Part shown: one piece after another, positions 24,251-36,500 of the stretch
Numbering within the stretch: position 1 is the stretch's first letter
Layout: every line of letters begins with the position of its first letter
From: Eremophila alpestris peregrina
Taxonomy: Eukaryota > Chordata > Aves > Passeriformes > Alaudidae
DNA length: 64,000 nucleotides
Reading direction: 5' to 3'
NCBI GenBank assembly: GCA_009792885.1
Contig: WMCF01000003.1
Coordinates: forward strand, 17,012,297 to 17,076,296
Made by a program: the position numbers and the translations under genes
The notes under the pieces: model-generated
The model's database searches: none
What the model saw: only the letters and a program-made list of their open reading frames with translations
What the model was told of the DNA's origin: nothing

Positions 24251-24889
24251 GAGAGCCTCAGAGACAGCGTTAGGCACAGAGACCTGGCAAGGCAACCTCC
24301 ACAGCAGGACTGGTAAATAAAACAGGTGCCTGGACAGAAGGCAATCTGAGATTGTAAAGAGAAATTGCCTTCAGGTGGCCAAATCCCTCCTGAGAAAGCT
24401 CAAAAGGTGTTGATAGGTTTCTCAACGTCTTCCCATACAGGATCTGCACAGAGAAAAGGGCGAGAATATTGAAGGAATTCTTTGCCAGGCAGCTGTGGCT
24501 GGCACTAACTGAGCCTTGCACTGTGCTAGGAGAAGCCAGGAGTCCACACAGATATGCAGTGTGTGAGCAAGGCCGTGCCTGGAAGAGATCCAGGGCCTTT
24601 GCTTTGTACCATATGCGCAGTCATCCTGCAACTCCAGGTCACCGTGGAGGTGCGTGGCAGTGTGAGGATGAGTGCTCTGAACCAGCCAGCTCTGTGTGCT
24701 CTGCCCCCAGTGCCAGAGCTCCGTCTGCAGCACCATAAATCCAGCACTGTGTGCTCTGCTGCACGGGGCTCAGCTGCCGCCCCAGCCTCCAGCTCCTGAC
24801 AACAAACGCTGCAGGGCAATGCACAGCAAGGGCCATCGTGCAGCAGAAAAGCAGCCTTGGTCCACCCAGGTGTCTCTCGGAGGGAGACG

Positions 24890-25200
24890 GGAATTTTGAG
24901 CAGTCTGTGTTGCTCAGCTCTAATTGAGCACAAAAACATCACATGGCAGGCAATAGCCCATTAGCAACACTGCATGCTGAGGGGCCTTTTAATTATTTTT
25001 GTGTTCCCGGAGGACTACAGAATGCTCTTCATAAGAATGGCGTGGGAATGCCAATTAGGTGGCCTCCAGCCCTGCTAGACAAGGTCTGGTCACATCACCT
25101 TGCGTCACAGGCTGAACCCTGCCCTCCATTTTCTCCCCAAGTCTGCCATTCTCTGCCATGAAATATTTATTAAAGGAAACTGCTGCCTGTCGCAAATGGT
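24890..25200. promoter_or_regulatory. Candidate regulatory block
   Basis: Dense homeodomain-type words (CTCTAATTGAGC, TTTTAATTATTT, CCAATTAGGTGG) are interspersed with CpG-bearing motifs (TTCCCGGAGG, TTGCGTCACAGG, GTCGCAAATGG). The overall look is that of a vertebrate conserved non-coding element. The call is unverified. Confidence 0.28.
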
Positions 25201-26245
25201 GAGTCTCTGTCTCCTTGCCAAGGTCAGGCAGCCGGGGAGGTACCTTTGCTCTCCACAGCATCTCTTTGAGACTGATGGGTCTTTCTTCCAGCACAGCCAG
25301 CCAGCCTTGGGAAGGAGGCTCGCTCAGTTCCTGTGGATTCTTATTTCCCAAGAATAAGATGGGCATGTAAACAAATCACTAAAGCAGAGGCTGCACAACA
25401 GTGAGCTATTGTGGTATCAGACAGATGCACTAGGGCATTGCAGGAGCACGTAATAAAAAGCCACTAAATCAATTTCTGCTGTGATGAAGAGCTACCTTCA
25501 GTCTTTGCAATCATTGTTGTATCTTTTTAGTAAGCTTCTGTACTTAGAGATGACATCCTGGTCCCGCAGAAGTGGATGAGAGGTTCACCCTCTTCTGATG
25601 TGGTCCTAGGTTTGCACCTACCTAGAGTTTAGCTGTGGTTTGCTGAATTTGGATTTACTGTTTCATATGGCTTTTGTACCAGAAAAATGGTGAAGGCTTC
25701 AACCACAAGCTGTTTGATTATCTTTTATCAACTGTAGTGAATGTAATAAGCAGGCACACCTCAACTTACTCAAGGAACTATGGTTAAAATGTCAAATAGA
25801 TTTTCTCCCCCTATGGACAGATACTAAAGGGGTAGGAAAATAAATCTGAGATTAGGGATAAACTCTATTAAAATAAGATGTGAAAACCAAAGTATGGGAT
25901 TGGATGTGGAGATAACCTTCCCTAATAATGACCTCTAAAGGAAGTTTAGGGGCCAAAAATATGAGCAAGGTGCATATAGAGAGTGTACCCCACAGCTGGG
26001 CTGTGCCTACTCAGCTGCAGGGAGCCAGATGCTTCAGTATGGCTGGGGCTGGAAGTGCAGCTTGTTCTCTGCAACGGCTGGTTCCTGGCAGACCTGCAAA
26101 CCTGTCTCTCCTTTGCCATCTCTCTTGACAGCCAGTGAGTCCCAGCACATTTGTTCTCTCCTTGCATGGCAGCTGTCCCATAGTGCCAGTACTTTCTGGC
26201 TGTCCCCTGTACCTCTTCTGGCTCTCTGGGGGCGTTCTGGGCTGT
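25201..26245. other. Intergenic DNA
   Basis: There is no supported gene or element. Several overlapping open frames at 25930-26415 fall partly on the CR1 copy and its flank and are not genes. Confidence 0.45.
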
Positions 26246-26249
26246 GGGG

Positions 26250-26680
26250 ATGGCAGGGTGGGAGCATGGAGAAGCTGCAAACACTGCCCAGCACAGGACC
26301 ACACCACAGATTTATGCAGAGACTTAATGATGTTTTGTGTTTTGCCTTTTTTTTTCCTCCCTTCCTAGTTATTCCTAACATTTTACTTGCTTTTTTGACA
26401 CCTGCTCAGCTTTGACCCATCATTTTCTCAAAATTAGCAATGATGCTGAGATCATTTTCCCATGCAGTGGTGGCTGATTTAGAGCCCCTCATTATGCATG
26501 TATAATTAGGGTGTTTCTTTCCCCCAGAAGCACTACCGTGCATTTATCGACAGTAGATTTCATTTGTCATTTTACAACTCAGTTCCTCATTATCATGAAA
26601 AACTTCTGCAGCTCTTCACAGTCGACTCTTGTTTTGACTGCCTGAAACAGTTTTTCATTCAAGTAAACTTCTCATCTCAC
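26250..26680 (-). mobile_element. Decayed CR1 LINE fragment (3' part of ORF2)
   Basis: This is an old chicken-repeat-1 type non-LTR retrotransposon fragment, inserted so that its sense strand is the - strand. On the + strand it shows words that I know from amniote CR1 copies: TGCATTTATCGAC, then ATTTCATTTGTCATTTTAC (about 26540-26574), then GCAGCTCTTCACAGTCGAC (26610-26628). On the - strand it shows GTCAAAAAAGCAAGTAAAAT, AATGTTAGGAATAACTAGGA and a counterpart of the conserved ...HLEYC.. segment near 26280. The part matches the region after the reverse transcriptase core. Frames are broken by many changes, and no CR1 octamer tail is present. It is inactive. The boundaries are approximate. Confidence 0.72.
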
Positions 26681-28410
26681 TTTTCCTCTTTTTTCCCAAA
26701 TCACTTTTAAAAAGATTTAAAAATACATGTCCATCTTAGATCTTTGGGTAATTTTCCTCCTCTGTGAAAACATATTGTTTATTTTCACATTTTGCTCTAC
26801 TATTACAAATACTATGTGTCTTTCATTGCAATCACTCCACTAGCAGTCCCACTGTTATTGAATAGCATTGCACTGGAAAAAGTGAGGACAGACATTACAG
26901 AAGTAAAACAAGCAGCAGTCCCATTTTTAGGACTTAGCAGACAAGGTATATTAGTGTTGATCTGCGATTTTAATTATCTTGTTAATTCCCAGCAGTAAAT
27001 TTCATCTCTCACTGTATGATGTATAATATAGCTTGCTTTTTTTTTTTTTTTGTTTGATGTATCCATTTCAAAGTTCATTATGCCATTCCAGAGACTAATA
27101 CTGATAAAATCCTCATCTAGATTCAAGATATTGGCAAAAACACTAACTCCTCAAGTCTCTGGCACCAAGGTAACATCTTGTCATAAATCCATAGGAAACC
27201 AGATTTCATTAGTTCCCCTGGTCATGGAATTAATTGTTTGCTCTGGCATTGAGCACCTGAACATGGCTTTGGGCAGCAGGAAAACCAGAGGCATTTTAAT
27301 GCTGTTCCTCTGCTGTGTTTTACTTGATTTTGGTCTCAGGATTATGAGACGCCAGGGATGTAAAACAGCTACCAGAAAGATAACAGCTGCCAGAAACAGA
27401 GCCTTCTGGTTTGTACTTTGAGCTGTGCATACTGTGTAGAGTTAAAAAAAAATAGTGCTTAGAATAATTTAAAGCAGAAATCTGTTACGTTCCTTCAAAA
27501 TTACCCGTGCTTGGTTTAATAGATGCTGGATTAATTGCGTGCTGTCTGAGAGCTTTTGTTCCCCTCTGGAGTGGCTGTGGTCTGTGCCACAGAGGTGAAT
27601 GCTACTCTACTGTATGGCAAATTTGACATTGAAGGGCTCTTTGTAGAAATAAGACTGCCATTCTCTCCCATTGTCCCTTTGATTAAACAGTGCCAGCAAA
27701 AGAGACAGTTTTGATGGTTGTTTTCATATTGTGGGCATCTGGCTACTAAGAGCTGGGCTGAGATCACCAAATCACAAGCTGCTTTAGAGATGTCTGTTTA
27801 TGCACGCCAATCCCACAGTGATGTGATCCAGGAAAGTATTTGGATATGCACATTGAGGGGGGCCAAGGGGCAGGGAGGAGAGAGAAACAATTTCTGGGAT
27901 GTGTGGTGAGAACCATTTGTTGCCTGTGTGTGCTGCTGTTTTCCAACACAATTCCTCTGGTACCCAAACCCACCACTTTCCAGTACCCTGAAATAACCCT
28001 GGGCTGGGGATGCTTTTCCTTCACTTTCACATGAACACGCTCCCAGTGACCTCTGAGGGATAAAAATAAGAAAAAAGGAAATCTAATATACAACACATGG
28101 ACTCATTAATTAACTGGTCCCCATTTAAAACCTCTTTTGCAGATACTCACGTCTGTGTGAATCAGCACTCCGTGATGGCTCGCCCATCCCTCAGATGCTT
28201 CAGCGCTGGTCCCAGGGACTCCATAAGATTATAATGTCTTCTGGACTAGGTTGCTGGCACCTTCTCATTGCTGAATAAACTTTAACACACAAAGTTCTTC
28301 CCAAAATTTTGGCCATCTCTTTTGGTTAGTACCAAAGCAAACAGGCAAGATCTTGGGAAGAGGGCACTCCCATCTTTTTCCACACATCTGTTATCCAAAC
28401 AGATACAAAG
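26681..28410. other. Intergenic DNA
   Basis: No gene is supported. There is a T15 run at 27037-27051. The sequence at 28140-28300 keeps several CpGs and could be regulatory, without further evidence. Confidence 0.4.
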
Positions 28411-28414
28411 GCTA

Positions 28415-28457
28415 CGGAAGCATTTTTCCTTGAACTTTTAATTGAAGTGCTTTAATA
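28415..28457 (-). terminator. Candidate polyadenylation region on the - strand
   Basis: Two ATTAAA hexamers on the - strand (complements of 28451-28456 and 28436-28441) are followed, at 28380-28415, by GT-rich sequence on that strand (TGTTTGG, TGTGTGG). This is the layout of a cleavage and polyadenylation site. The DNA at 28460-29500 has the feel of a 3' UTR on the - strand, but no coding exon or acceptor could be tied to it. It may end an unrecognised non-coding transcript, a very long DPF3 isoform, or nothing. Confidence 0.25.
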
Positions 28458-31400
28458 TAAAAAAACGGTACATACAAGTTCTAAACTCCTGTTTTCTGCT
28501 GTTGTTTACACGTTTTCTAAGTTGCAACAGAATATTAGCTATGTAGGTAGTCAACACTGCTAACAAACTACAGTACAAGTTACTAATAACAGTACAAGAT
28601 GCTTGGAATACATTCTTGCAAATGTGTATGAATACCAAAGAAATCCTGTGAAGTTGAGAGGCTTCCAACACCCATTTTCCTCTCCTCTCAAACCTCAGTA
28701 GGATTTCACTCACAGGTTTCCTACCACCAAAACACGGAAGGGCCGATCCTTGGCTGGTGCGAGCTGCGGTGGCTCCATTGGCATCCGCAGAGCAGTGTGA
28801 GCTGCCATGATTCACTCAGTGCTCAGCAGACACCTTCTGGTGGGGTGAAACACCATGCAGGTCTCCATGCGTGACAGACTGATGGGCCTTCTTGGTCAGT
28901 GCTGGCATTAAGCAATGTATTTTTTTCTGAGGGTTTTGAGGCTGATCTCTTTCTCCAAGAAGCAATCAGATCAGGATGACTGAAGAACAGTCAGGAGCAC
29001 CCCAGATTCTCGTACTGCTCTAGGTAAAGCTGGGCAAATTTCCCATTAAAAAAAGCCAAGTTTTGAAGCCACCCCATCACCTCTCCTCCCCCACAGAAGG
29101 CTGGCACAGCTATCAAGCACTTAATAAAACTGAATGTGAGATAAGAAGAGCAAAGGTCCTCCACATAAGCCATGTTAAAACAAATCTCTACATACAAACA
29201 TTGTAACAATACAGTCACTTCAGAGTTCCAAAGAAAGGTCCACACTTTACAAAAGAGGAAGAGGGGGGAAAAAAGTAACACAGGAAGCTGTCCTTACAAT
29301 TATGTACTGGTTCCCAAACCTGTGACCTTAGTCTGTGGCTGTCAAAAGTAAACAAATACCAAGCAAGATAGTGTAAACTCCAGTGAGGCCTCACGGGGTG
29401 TAGCAACAGGCAACCTGGAGGCCATGTACATAGCTGAAAAGGAATTTGAAAGAAAGACAGGCATTTTCTCCTATTCTGGTACGTGTACATAACCAAAGAC
29501 ACAGTGACAAACACACTAAAGAGATGGGTCTTTCCAGCCTTTGAGCCCACCTACTTGCCACCCAGGACTGGTCACAGAAGGGTTTTTCCTCTGAAAAGAG
29601 ATGGTATATGGGGTTTTCTTCAGGCAGGAGCCCTTATGTTTTTCCCCTTACTCAGTTGTTTTGCTTGTCTCTGTACCTGCCATGTGACTAATAGGAGGAC
29701 ATTTGGGTTCATCTGAGACTGGGTTTTTCTCACAAGCATCAATACAAAACCTCATGGCCCTGAAGACCAACATTTCAATGGCATGCTTCAGTCAGCAGCA
29801 CCCAAAACTCCTCCAGGCTATTCACCAACTGGCATTGGACTATTTTGGTGGGAAGCCATGGAAGCTGGCAAACCCAATAGCGTTTCAATTTCATTATGAA
29901 AAGATTGAGCACCAATGCCTACACTTCAGAGTGCAGACACAATACTAAAGTTCACTTCTGCTGCAAAGAGGATAAAAGGCTATTTAGAGGATACAGAAGT
30001 TGGCATATTGTGGAAAACATGGTGGTGGCTCACAGTAAGAATTCTTCAGCTGTATTGCCTTTTCAGTGACTTTGATTTTCTATTCATGGTAACTTGTAAG
30101 TATACTTTTCTCCAACCACATTTTCTTGACACCACAGTTACTGCATTACAAAAGCCACTACAATGCAATCACTCAACATACACAAACATGTTGTATAGAT
30201 AGGAGTATGTACAGCCAGGAAGTGGGGCAGCTTCCAACCCACAATTTGTTTTTTCCATAGGGGCAGACAGATCCCAGTTAGGTGAGACAGAAGTAATCTA
30301 GAGCATCTTCAAATGTTGGAAAGAAGGCTGTGAGTATATGAGCAGATAGAAACCCCAAGACCTAAACAACAAGAATTAATCCTAGTGGAACATCTCCTGC
30401 TTTGTAGCTAACTCAGTTGCTCTAAAATGGTTCTCACCTCAAATAATTTTAAGATGCAGAATGTGCAGTAAGTGCAAAAAAGAGCTGTCCTCCCCTGTGA
30501 ATGCAGGGAGTGGATGTTCTTTCTCAGTATTACTTGGAGGTTACCCAGTACACCTGCTCTTCCCTAGCCCACTGTCTTTATAACAACAAGTCTTTTGCTT
30601 CAAAGCCTAACTGGTAAGGCTAGACTATTTCATTACGAACAAACTTCAAGGTTAATGTATTAGAAGACTGGAAACAGATACCCTGATTCTTTAAAACAAT
30701 GATGCACTGGACACTTAGTGCTTCTTTGAATCCTTTTTCCACAGAGCAAAGCATCATAATGGCAAGCTTTCCATCAGTTCTGAGCTGGCACAGTCAGTTC
30801 TAAGAGTTAAAATGTAGATCAGGCCTTCATAGTCTTTGCTTCCCTGCCAAGACTGCTCCCTGCCCCTGGAGAAACCAGTTCATTCTGAATATTTCTGTGA
30901 TTTAGACACTTCTGCTCTGGGATCCACAGCAGGTCATCTTATGCTGACCATTAATCAGGAGCATTTTTTTATCACTTTCTGTATTTCTTAAACTATGCAC
31001 AAAAAAAATACAACATACAATAAATTTAAGTTCTCTTCATCCCATAGCCAAATTTCTTTATTAGACTGGGAAAGAGCACAGGAAGGTACTCAGCTTCTCA
31101 AACAGTTCTCAGATATCAAGTCAGGAGCTTCTGATATTGTGGGATGTTTTTTCTACTTTATGCTGAGCCAAGCTTTAGCACATGACTATTATGCATGTCA
31201 CTGGCCTTGAATTGACAAGGCTTTACACAAAAAAATGTGATGAAACTTGCTGATTTCATGACTGCAACACTGAGCATCATCCCAGGTAAATGACACTCGT
31301 CTTCAGACCACCCTGGACCTTCCACTACCCATATAAAAGCCCTTCAGTTTTTTGCAGAGGGCTTCCAGGACACAATCTGTCAACAGGAGGCAAGCCACAG

Positions 31401-33468
31401 AAATGGGTGATGCCATGGCTGGACACGCTCTGTAGTTCTACTGGCTTTGATACCAAGAAGTAGGATGTGAAGGGTCCAGCTGGCCCCCAGAGCTCAAAGC
31501 TAGACATTGTTTAAAATACCTTTTCATTTCCAAAATGAGATGTGATAGCAAAATCAATAAGGTACCTCAAATAAAAGCCCTCAAGTTACTTTTTAAAGCC
31601 ATTTTTAATGGTAAACCAGGGCCAGATAAAGGAGTCAGACTCTGAAGTCAGAACCCAGTTCTTGGATGTTTTGCTCTCAGACTGAATTATTCTTAAAAGG
31701 GGGAGTAACCTAAGAACCTTTATGGTCTATTATTAAATGAGAGGACATTTTTCATTTAAGTCTCTGTAACAGAATAATTTGAAAATAACTGACGAAACCA
31801 TGCAATCACAGATGATCTGTGTTCAGTATGCTCTGCTGAAGCTGCTGTGACTCCACTGCATTAAGAAAAGACATACATTATTCTGTAGCAATTGTCCATG
31901 ACACTGAGGCTTACAGCATAAATATTGCAATACCTCATCCAGTTTCTGTATGACACACCAAGTTTTATTGCAGTAATGTCTCATAATAGACGAAGGTGCT
32001 GCAGGGTCCTGTTTGGCCAATTGCTATAGGACCCTGGAGTGCATTTCATAAGCAGGGAATATTGCCCAAGGGAAAGGAGTTAAGATGTGGACTAGATGCC
32101 AGGAGAACCAGCTAAAAGCTTCACATCCAATCCTAGAAAAATATTTGCTGTGCCTCACACTCCCACCTTCTCCCAGCCCCTCCATTAAATGGGAGGTTCG
32201 TTTCCTTGCTTGCAGATAGTGTTGGATGCAAGATAATGGAGCATGGCCCTGCCACGCACAGCAGAATGCCTCTAAATCAAGAAGCCAGTGTTCTTTGCCA
32301 ATGTGACAGATTGAAAAATGCTTCTGGTACTTCCATGAGTGGGTTACTAAGCAACACTTTGGCTTCCAGGGAGTAGCCCTGCTGGATGTGATCTCATGCA
32401 CCGGCAGCCTGACCACATCCCCAGCTGGAGCACTGGGGAAAGGAGGGTGTGTGTGCCAGCAGCAAGGCTGCATGGCTTCGCTTGCCTGGAACACAGGTTC
32501 CTTTGGGATGAGCTGTAATCACAAAGGAAAAATATCCCGCAGGTGACCATGGGCCTTCTCTCAGGATGGTTAAAAAGCAAAGACATACTGTCAGGGCTTA
32601 CCTTTGGGAGAGAAGTAAAGCTTGGAAGTAAAGCTTTAAATACCTGTGGCATATCCTGGGTGGCTGTCTCAGAGCAAACGATGCTGAAGAGGACTGACTC
32701 CAGGGAGAGATGCTAAAAATGAGAGGGGCTGGAAAAGATTTCCACATGAAGAGACAGAGAAATCAAAAATACTAGAACATATTAGAAATGAGTAAGAGAG
32801 GGGAGGATGGAGCTGACTGAAGTGAGATCTCATACAGATGAGGAAAATGATGTGCTGCTGTCCACTGTTTCCTGATATAGCAGTGAAGAGTTGTTTACAG
32901 AAAATCAGAGGGCACTATACTGAAAACTGATGAAACAAGCTCAAACTCCTTGAAGTCGGAGAGACTTTTGCCCTGGCTGCTGACTGTTCCATCATTATCT
33001 TTTGCTGAGATTTCTCACTTGCCTTTGGAGCTTGTGACGTGGCATCACCAGAGCCAGGCTGAGCCAGAACAGAGCATAAACAGACCAGACTTATAGACAG
33101 AGATGGAAATAACTGTTTGCTTGCATGTGTTGGGTGTGCTCAACTATAAAGATAGACTTGGCATCTTTAAGGATACCAGGCCAACCACAAAGTCAGTGAA
33201 TGAATGTTGACTAAGAGCAGTTGAGAATCAGTCCCACTTTTTTGAGCATTGGTTCTCTTTCATGTATTGATAAGTCATGCTCCAGATATAATTCAGATTA
33301 AGTTGTAAGGGATAATGTTTTACCCTATTTAGTTAGAATGCTGTCTTTTCCAAAACAAGTAGGATTTTCTCTTTCCTCCTTTTTCAGTAGTACTTACTAT
33401 AAGACTTTAGATCTATTCCTGATCAGTGAGCAATGTTTACAGTAAATAACATTAGGATGATATACCAA
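28458..33468. other. Intergenic DNA
   Basis: There is no supported protein-coding gene. Open frames at 28438-28815 and 32024-32494 on the - strand have no recognisable domain. No repeat arrays were found. Confidence 0.4.
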
Positions 33469-33506
33469 TATACATATATATACATATATATATATTTGTA
33501 TATATA
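33469..33506. repeat. (TA)n / TACATA microsatellite
   Basis: Alternating TA units are interrupted by TAC and TTG. The tract is able to melt easily and is probably variable in length. Confidence 0.85.
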
Positions 33507-36500
33507 ACTTAAAGTCTCCTAATTAAAAATCAATGCCATAGCATCACACAGTAAGGCTGTGCCAGTGCCACTATTCAGAGATCATTACTTCAGTGTTTTA
33601 AAAATGAACTTACAAGATGATGACAAAACAGCTTTTATCGGGGAGAAGTTCTATGATGTCACAGATTTATCCTCCTTCTATTTTCCTTTAGAATAATTGG
33701 GAAAATGTTGTCCCAAATCAAATAAAGGATCAACAACAAAGATTGTAACTCAGTCTTCCTTACCCCCAGTTTTAATTGTTGATGTTTTTCTTTTCAACTT
33801 CTTCTAGGGGAAAAAAAGAAGTTTATACCAATGGCACATTCAACCTGAAATGGCAGATGAAGAAAAGGTGAACCAATAAATTAGCACATACACAGTCTTC
33901 TGGTTCTTAGAAGATCTGACTGAGTTGCACAGATGACAATTTACTTAAATACTCTTGAGGCTCTATTTACATCTGCAATTCAATGAAATAAATTATTTCC
34001 AGGCCTATACCCATCACTTCTGACCCAGGCTGCAGTGCTGGAAGGAAGTCTAAATAAACAGGAAGACCTGTTGATCTCTGCTGCAGCAGAAGAAATTGAA
34101 AGCCATCGAAGTAAAGAGAAAATATCTTTCACCTTTTTAAGGAAGACTTTATGGCTAAAAGGTTTTTATGAACTACTTTATGGCCTTAATGTTGAGTTGA
34201 GATTAAATAAGCACACAAGCTCTATTCTCTGCAATGATCAAAGGTTTGTTGAACACTTCTAAGGCAAAGATAAAAGCTGATACCTTCATTTGGACCTGTC
34301 TATTTCTGAATTGTTCTAAACCTTTGAAATCAGTTTTAGTATACACTGTCTCTGAAATACTGTAAGAAAAGAAATAAATGAGAATGAACAAGGAAAGATA
34401 TTCTGTAATGAAGCTCAGAGGAGATGACACTTGAAAATTCCTCATGCACAGCCTTCCCAAAAGGATGCAGGGGCACATCTCTAGTGTTGCACTCCAGGCG
34501 AGCTATAAAGGAAGAGTAGGTTAGATATAACATTCATGTCTTGTCCTTTGGTTTTCAGCAAACACTTCCTTTTACACTGCTGCTCACAAATTCTGCAGTG
34601 GGAGTACATTGTGAACAACCAAATGAGGTCCTGTGTCCGGCAGAAGCACATGTTGAGGCTGGAAACAGATCTGTGCTCCATCAGAATTCATGGGCAGCAG
34701 GAGGATTGGCCTTCCATGCAGAAGGTCTTGAGAAATGGAAGGGAAGTCCTTATCTTGTAGGCACAAGGGTTCCTGATGAGAATTAGCAGTTTCAAAGTCC
34801 TACATGGCAATAGCAGGAGGAGTCCTATCCAAGTGGACAAATGCTGGATTCATACAGAGGTGAGCCATGGCAGCAAAGACCCTTCAGACTGCTACAGAAA
34901 GGAACGCTCTCCCAGCCAGCCAATTCAATCAGTCAAGACATGGAAAGGAGATGAACATGAAATTAATGTGTCATCCTTGATCAGTCTTTCCAAATACAAA
35001 GAATAAAACCTGCCCTTCTATCTCCCTAGCTTCTGAAAGTGGGAAGAGATGAAATATTTCCTGAGTCACCGTGGAGGTGAAACCTATAGTTTGTTAAAAT
35101 GAATTGAATCAGATGGATGACTAGACTGACAGGAGTCTGAAAGAAAATATCAATACTTGAAAAATCAGCAATTTTCAGGTATGAAGTGTTTTATTTTTAA
35201 CTTCATGCACATAAAGGGCAGTAAGCTGATGTGAAAATAGTAGTTTTCTCATTTCAAAACAGCAGTAACAACATATATTCTAAATGCACTAATGTAATAA
35301 CACTTTACATTTTCACCCAACACGGCAGAAATGCACAACAAATATTAATAAACTGTTGGCTCAATTCCCCAGTTGCTAAATGCCTGGCATTCTCACTGGC
35401 ATCCAATAAAAGGGCAAAGCCTAAAATCCCTTCTGTCCCCTAGAGGTACTTGATGTTCTTTACCTTCCCCTTTCCCCTCAGTTAAGTGCCTCAGTGCACA
35501 GTGGTGGGGGGACTGTGCAAACACCCCAGCGGTGCAGCTGGATAGACAGGAGAGTGATGCACCTCTCCTCCACCCTGTGCTAAGGCTTGGCCAGCAAAAT
35601 TGTGCTTGCACAGCCTGCAGCCTGCCTCCTTCAAGACAGCCACTGACCCCAAGGGCCGAGGACACTGCCTGGGAGTGTCAGTCACTCTCACCCTTGTCTG
35701 CAGTGCAGTGAGACCTTGTGCCCCAACCAGCAGCACCAGAGACAGAGCTGGGACAGTGCCAGCACTCTCTGCAAAACTGCTCCCCAGGAGCAGGGACATG
35801 ATGGCACGGGCACTGGTAGGAAGGGGACATTGCCTGAGCCTGCACAGCCAGGGGAACATGATGGGGAGTAGGCTGGGCAGCTGCACCTGTAAATCAGTCC
35901 CCTTCAAATCACCTCCCTCCTCTCCCTGCCCCTCCAGCAAACCTAAGTTTATCTTATGTAAACCAGACCAGGTTTAGTGCCTGCCCTGAAAAGACATTTA
36001 ACTACTGCTGGGGCTGGAGGTCATTGCTAGTAATTATCTCACCACCGAAGATGGATTTGGCTGCCTGCCAGTCACAGCTCCTGCCTTCTTTTACCAGAGG
36101 AGGAGCACAGCCACAGCAACTAAACTTTTTTGTTCCTTCTGCAGGGTCTTGAATCTTTCACATCCAACTCCTGCTTTGTCACCTGCTCCTGTCTCCCAGG
36201 CAGCATCACGGGCCTGTGGCTGGCAGAAATAAATGGTGTAAGAACAGCCCAGAAAAGCTGGCTCTTCTTGCTCTGACACAGCCTGGGTCTGCAGCACTGT
36301 GGTAAATAGCAGCACTTAGGGCTTGCACACTCTTTGTAGGCTTCAAGTGCTTTGTAAAAGCAGCTAAGAATTGCCATCCTGCCTTTTCTCCAGAAGTGAG
36401 GCACAGACTTGAGAACCTGCCCACAGCAGTGCCGCAATCCTTGTTGTAAGGGGAAATAAGCCCCATAACTCTATGGCCCCATAACCATATAAGCCCCTAT

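Noticed and set aside
28438..28815. 125-codon open frame on the - strand
   Set aside because: No recognisable domain or splice support. It lies in AT-rich DNA better explained as non-coding.
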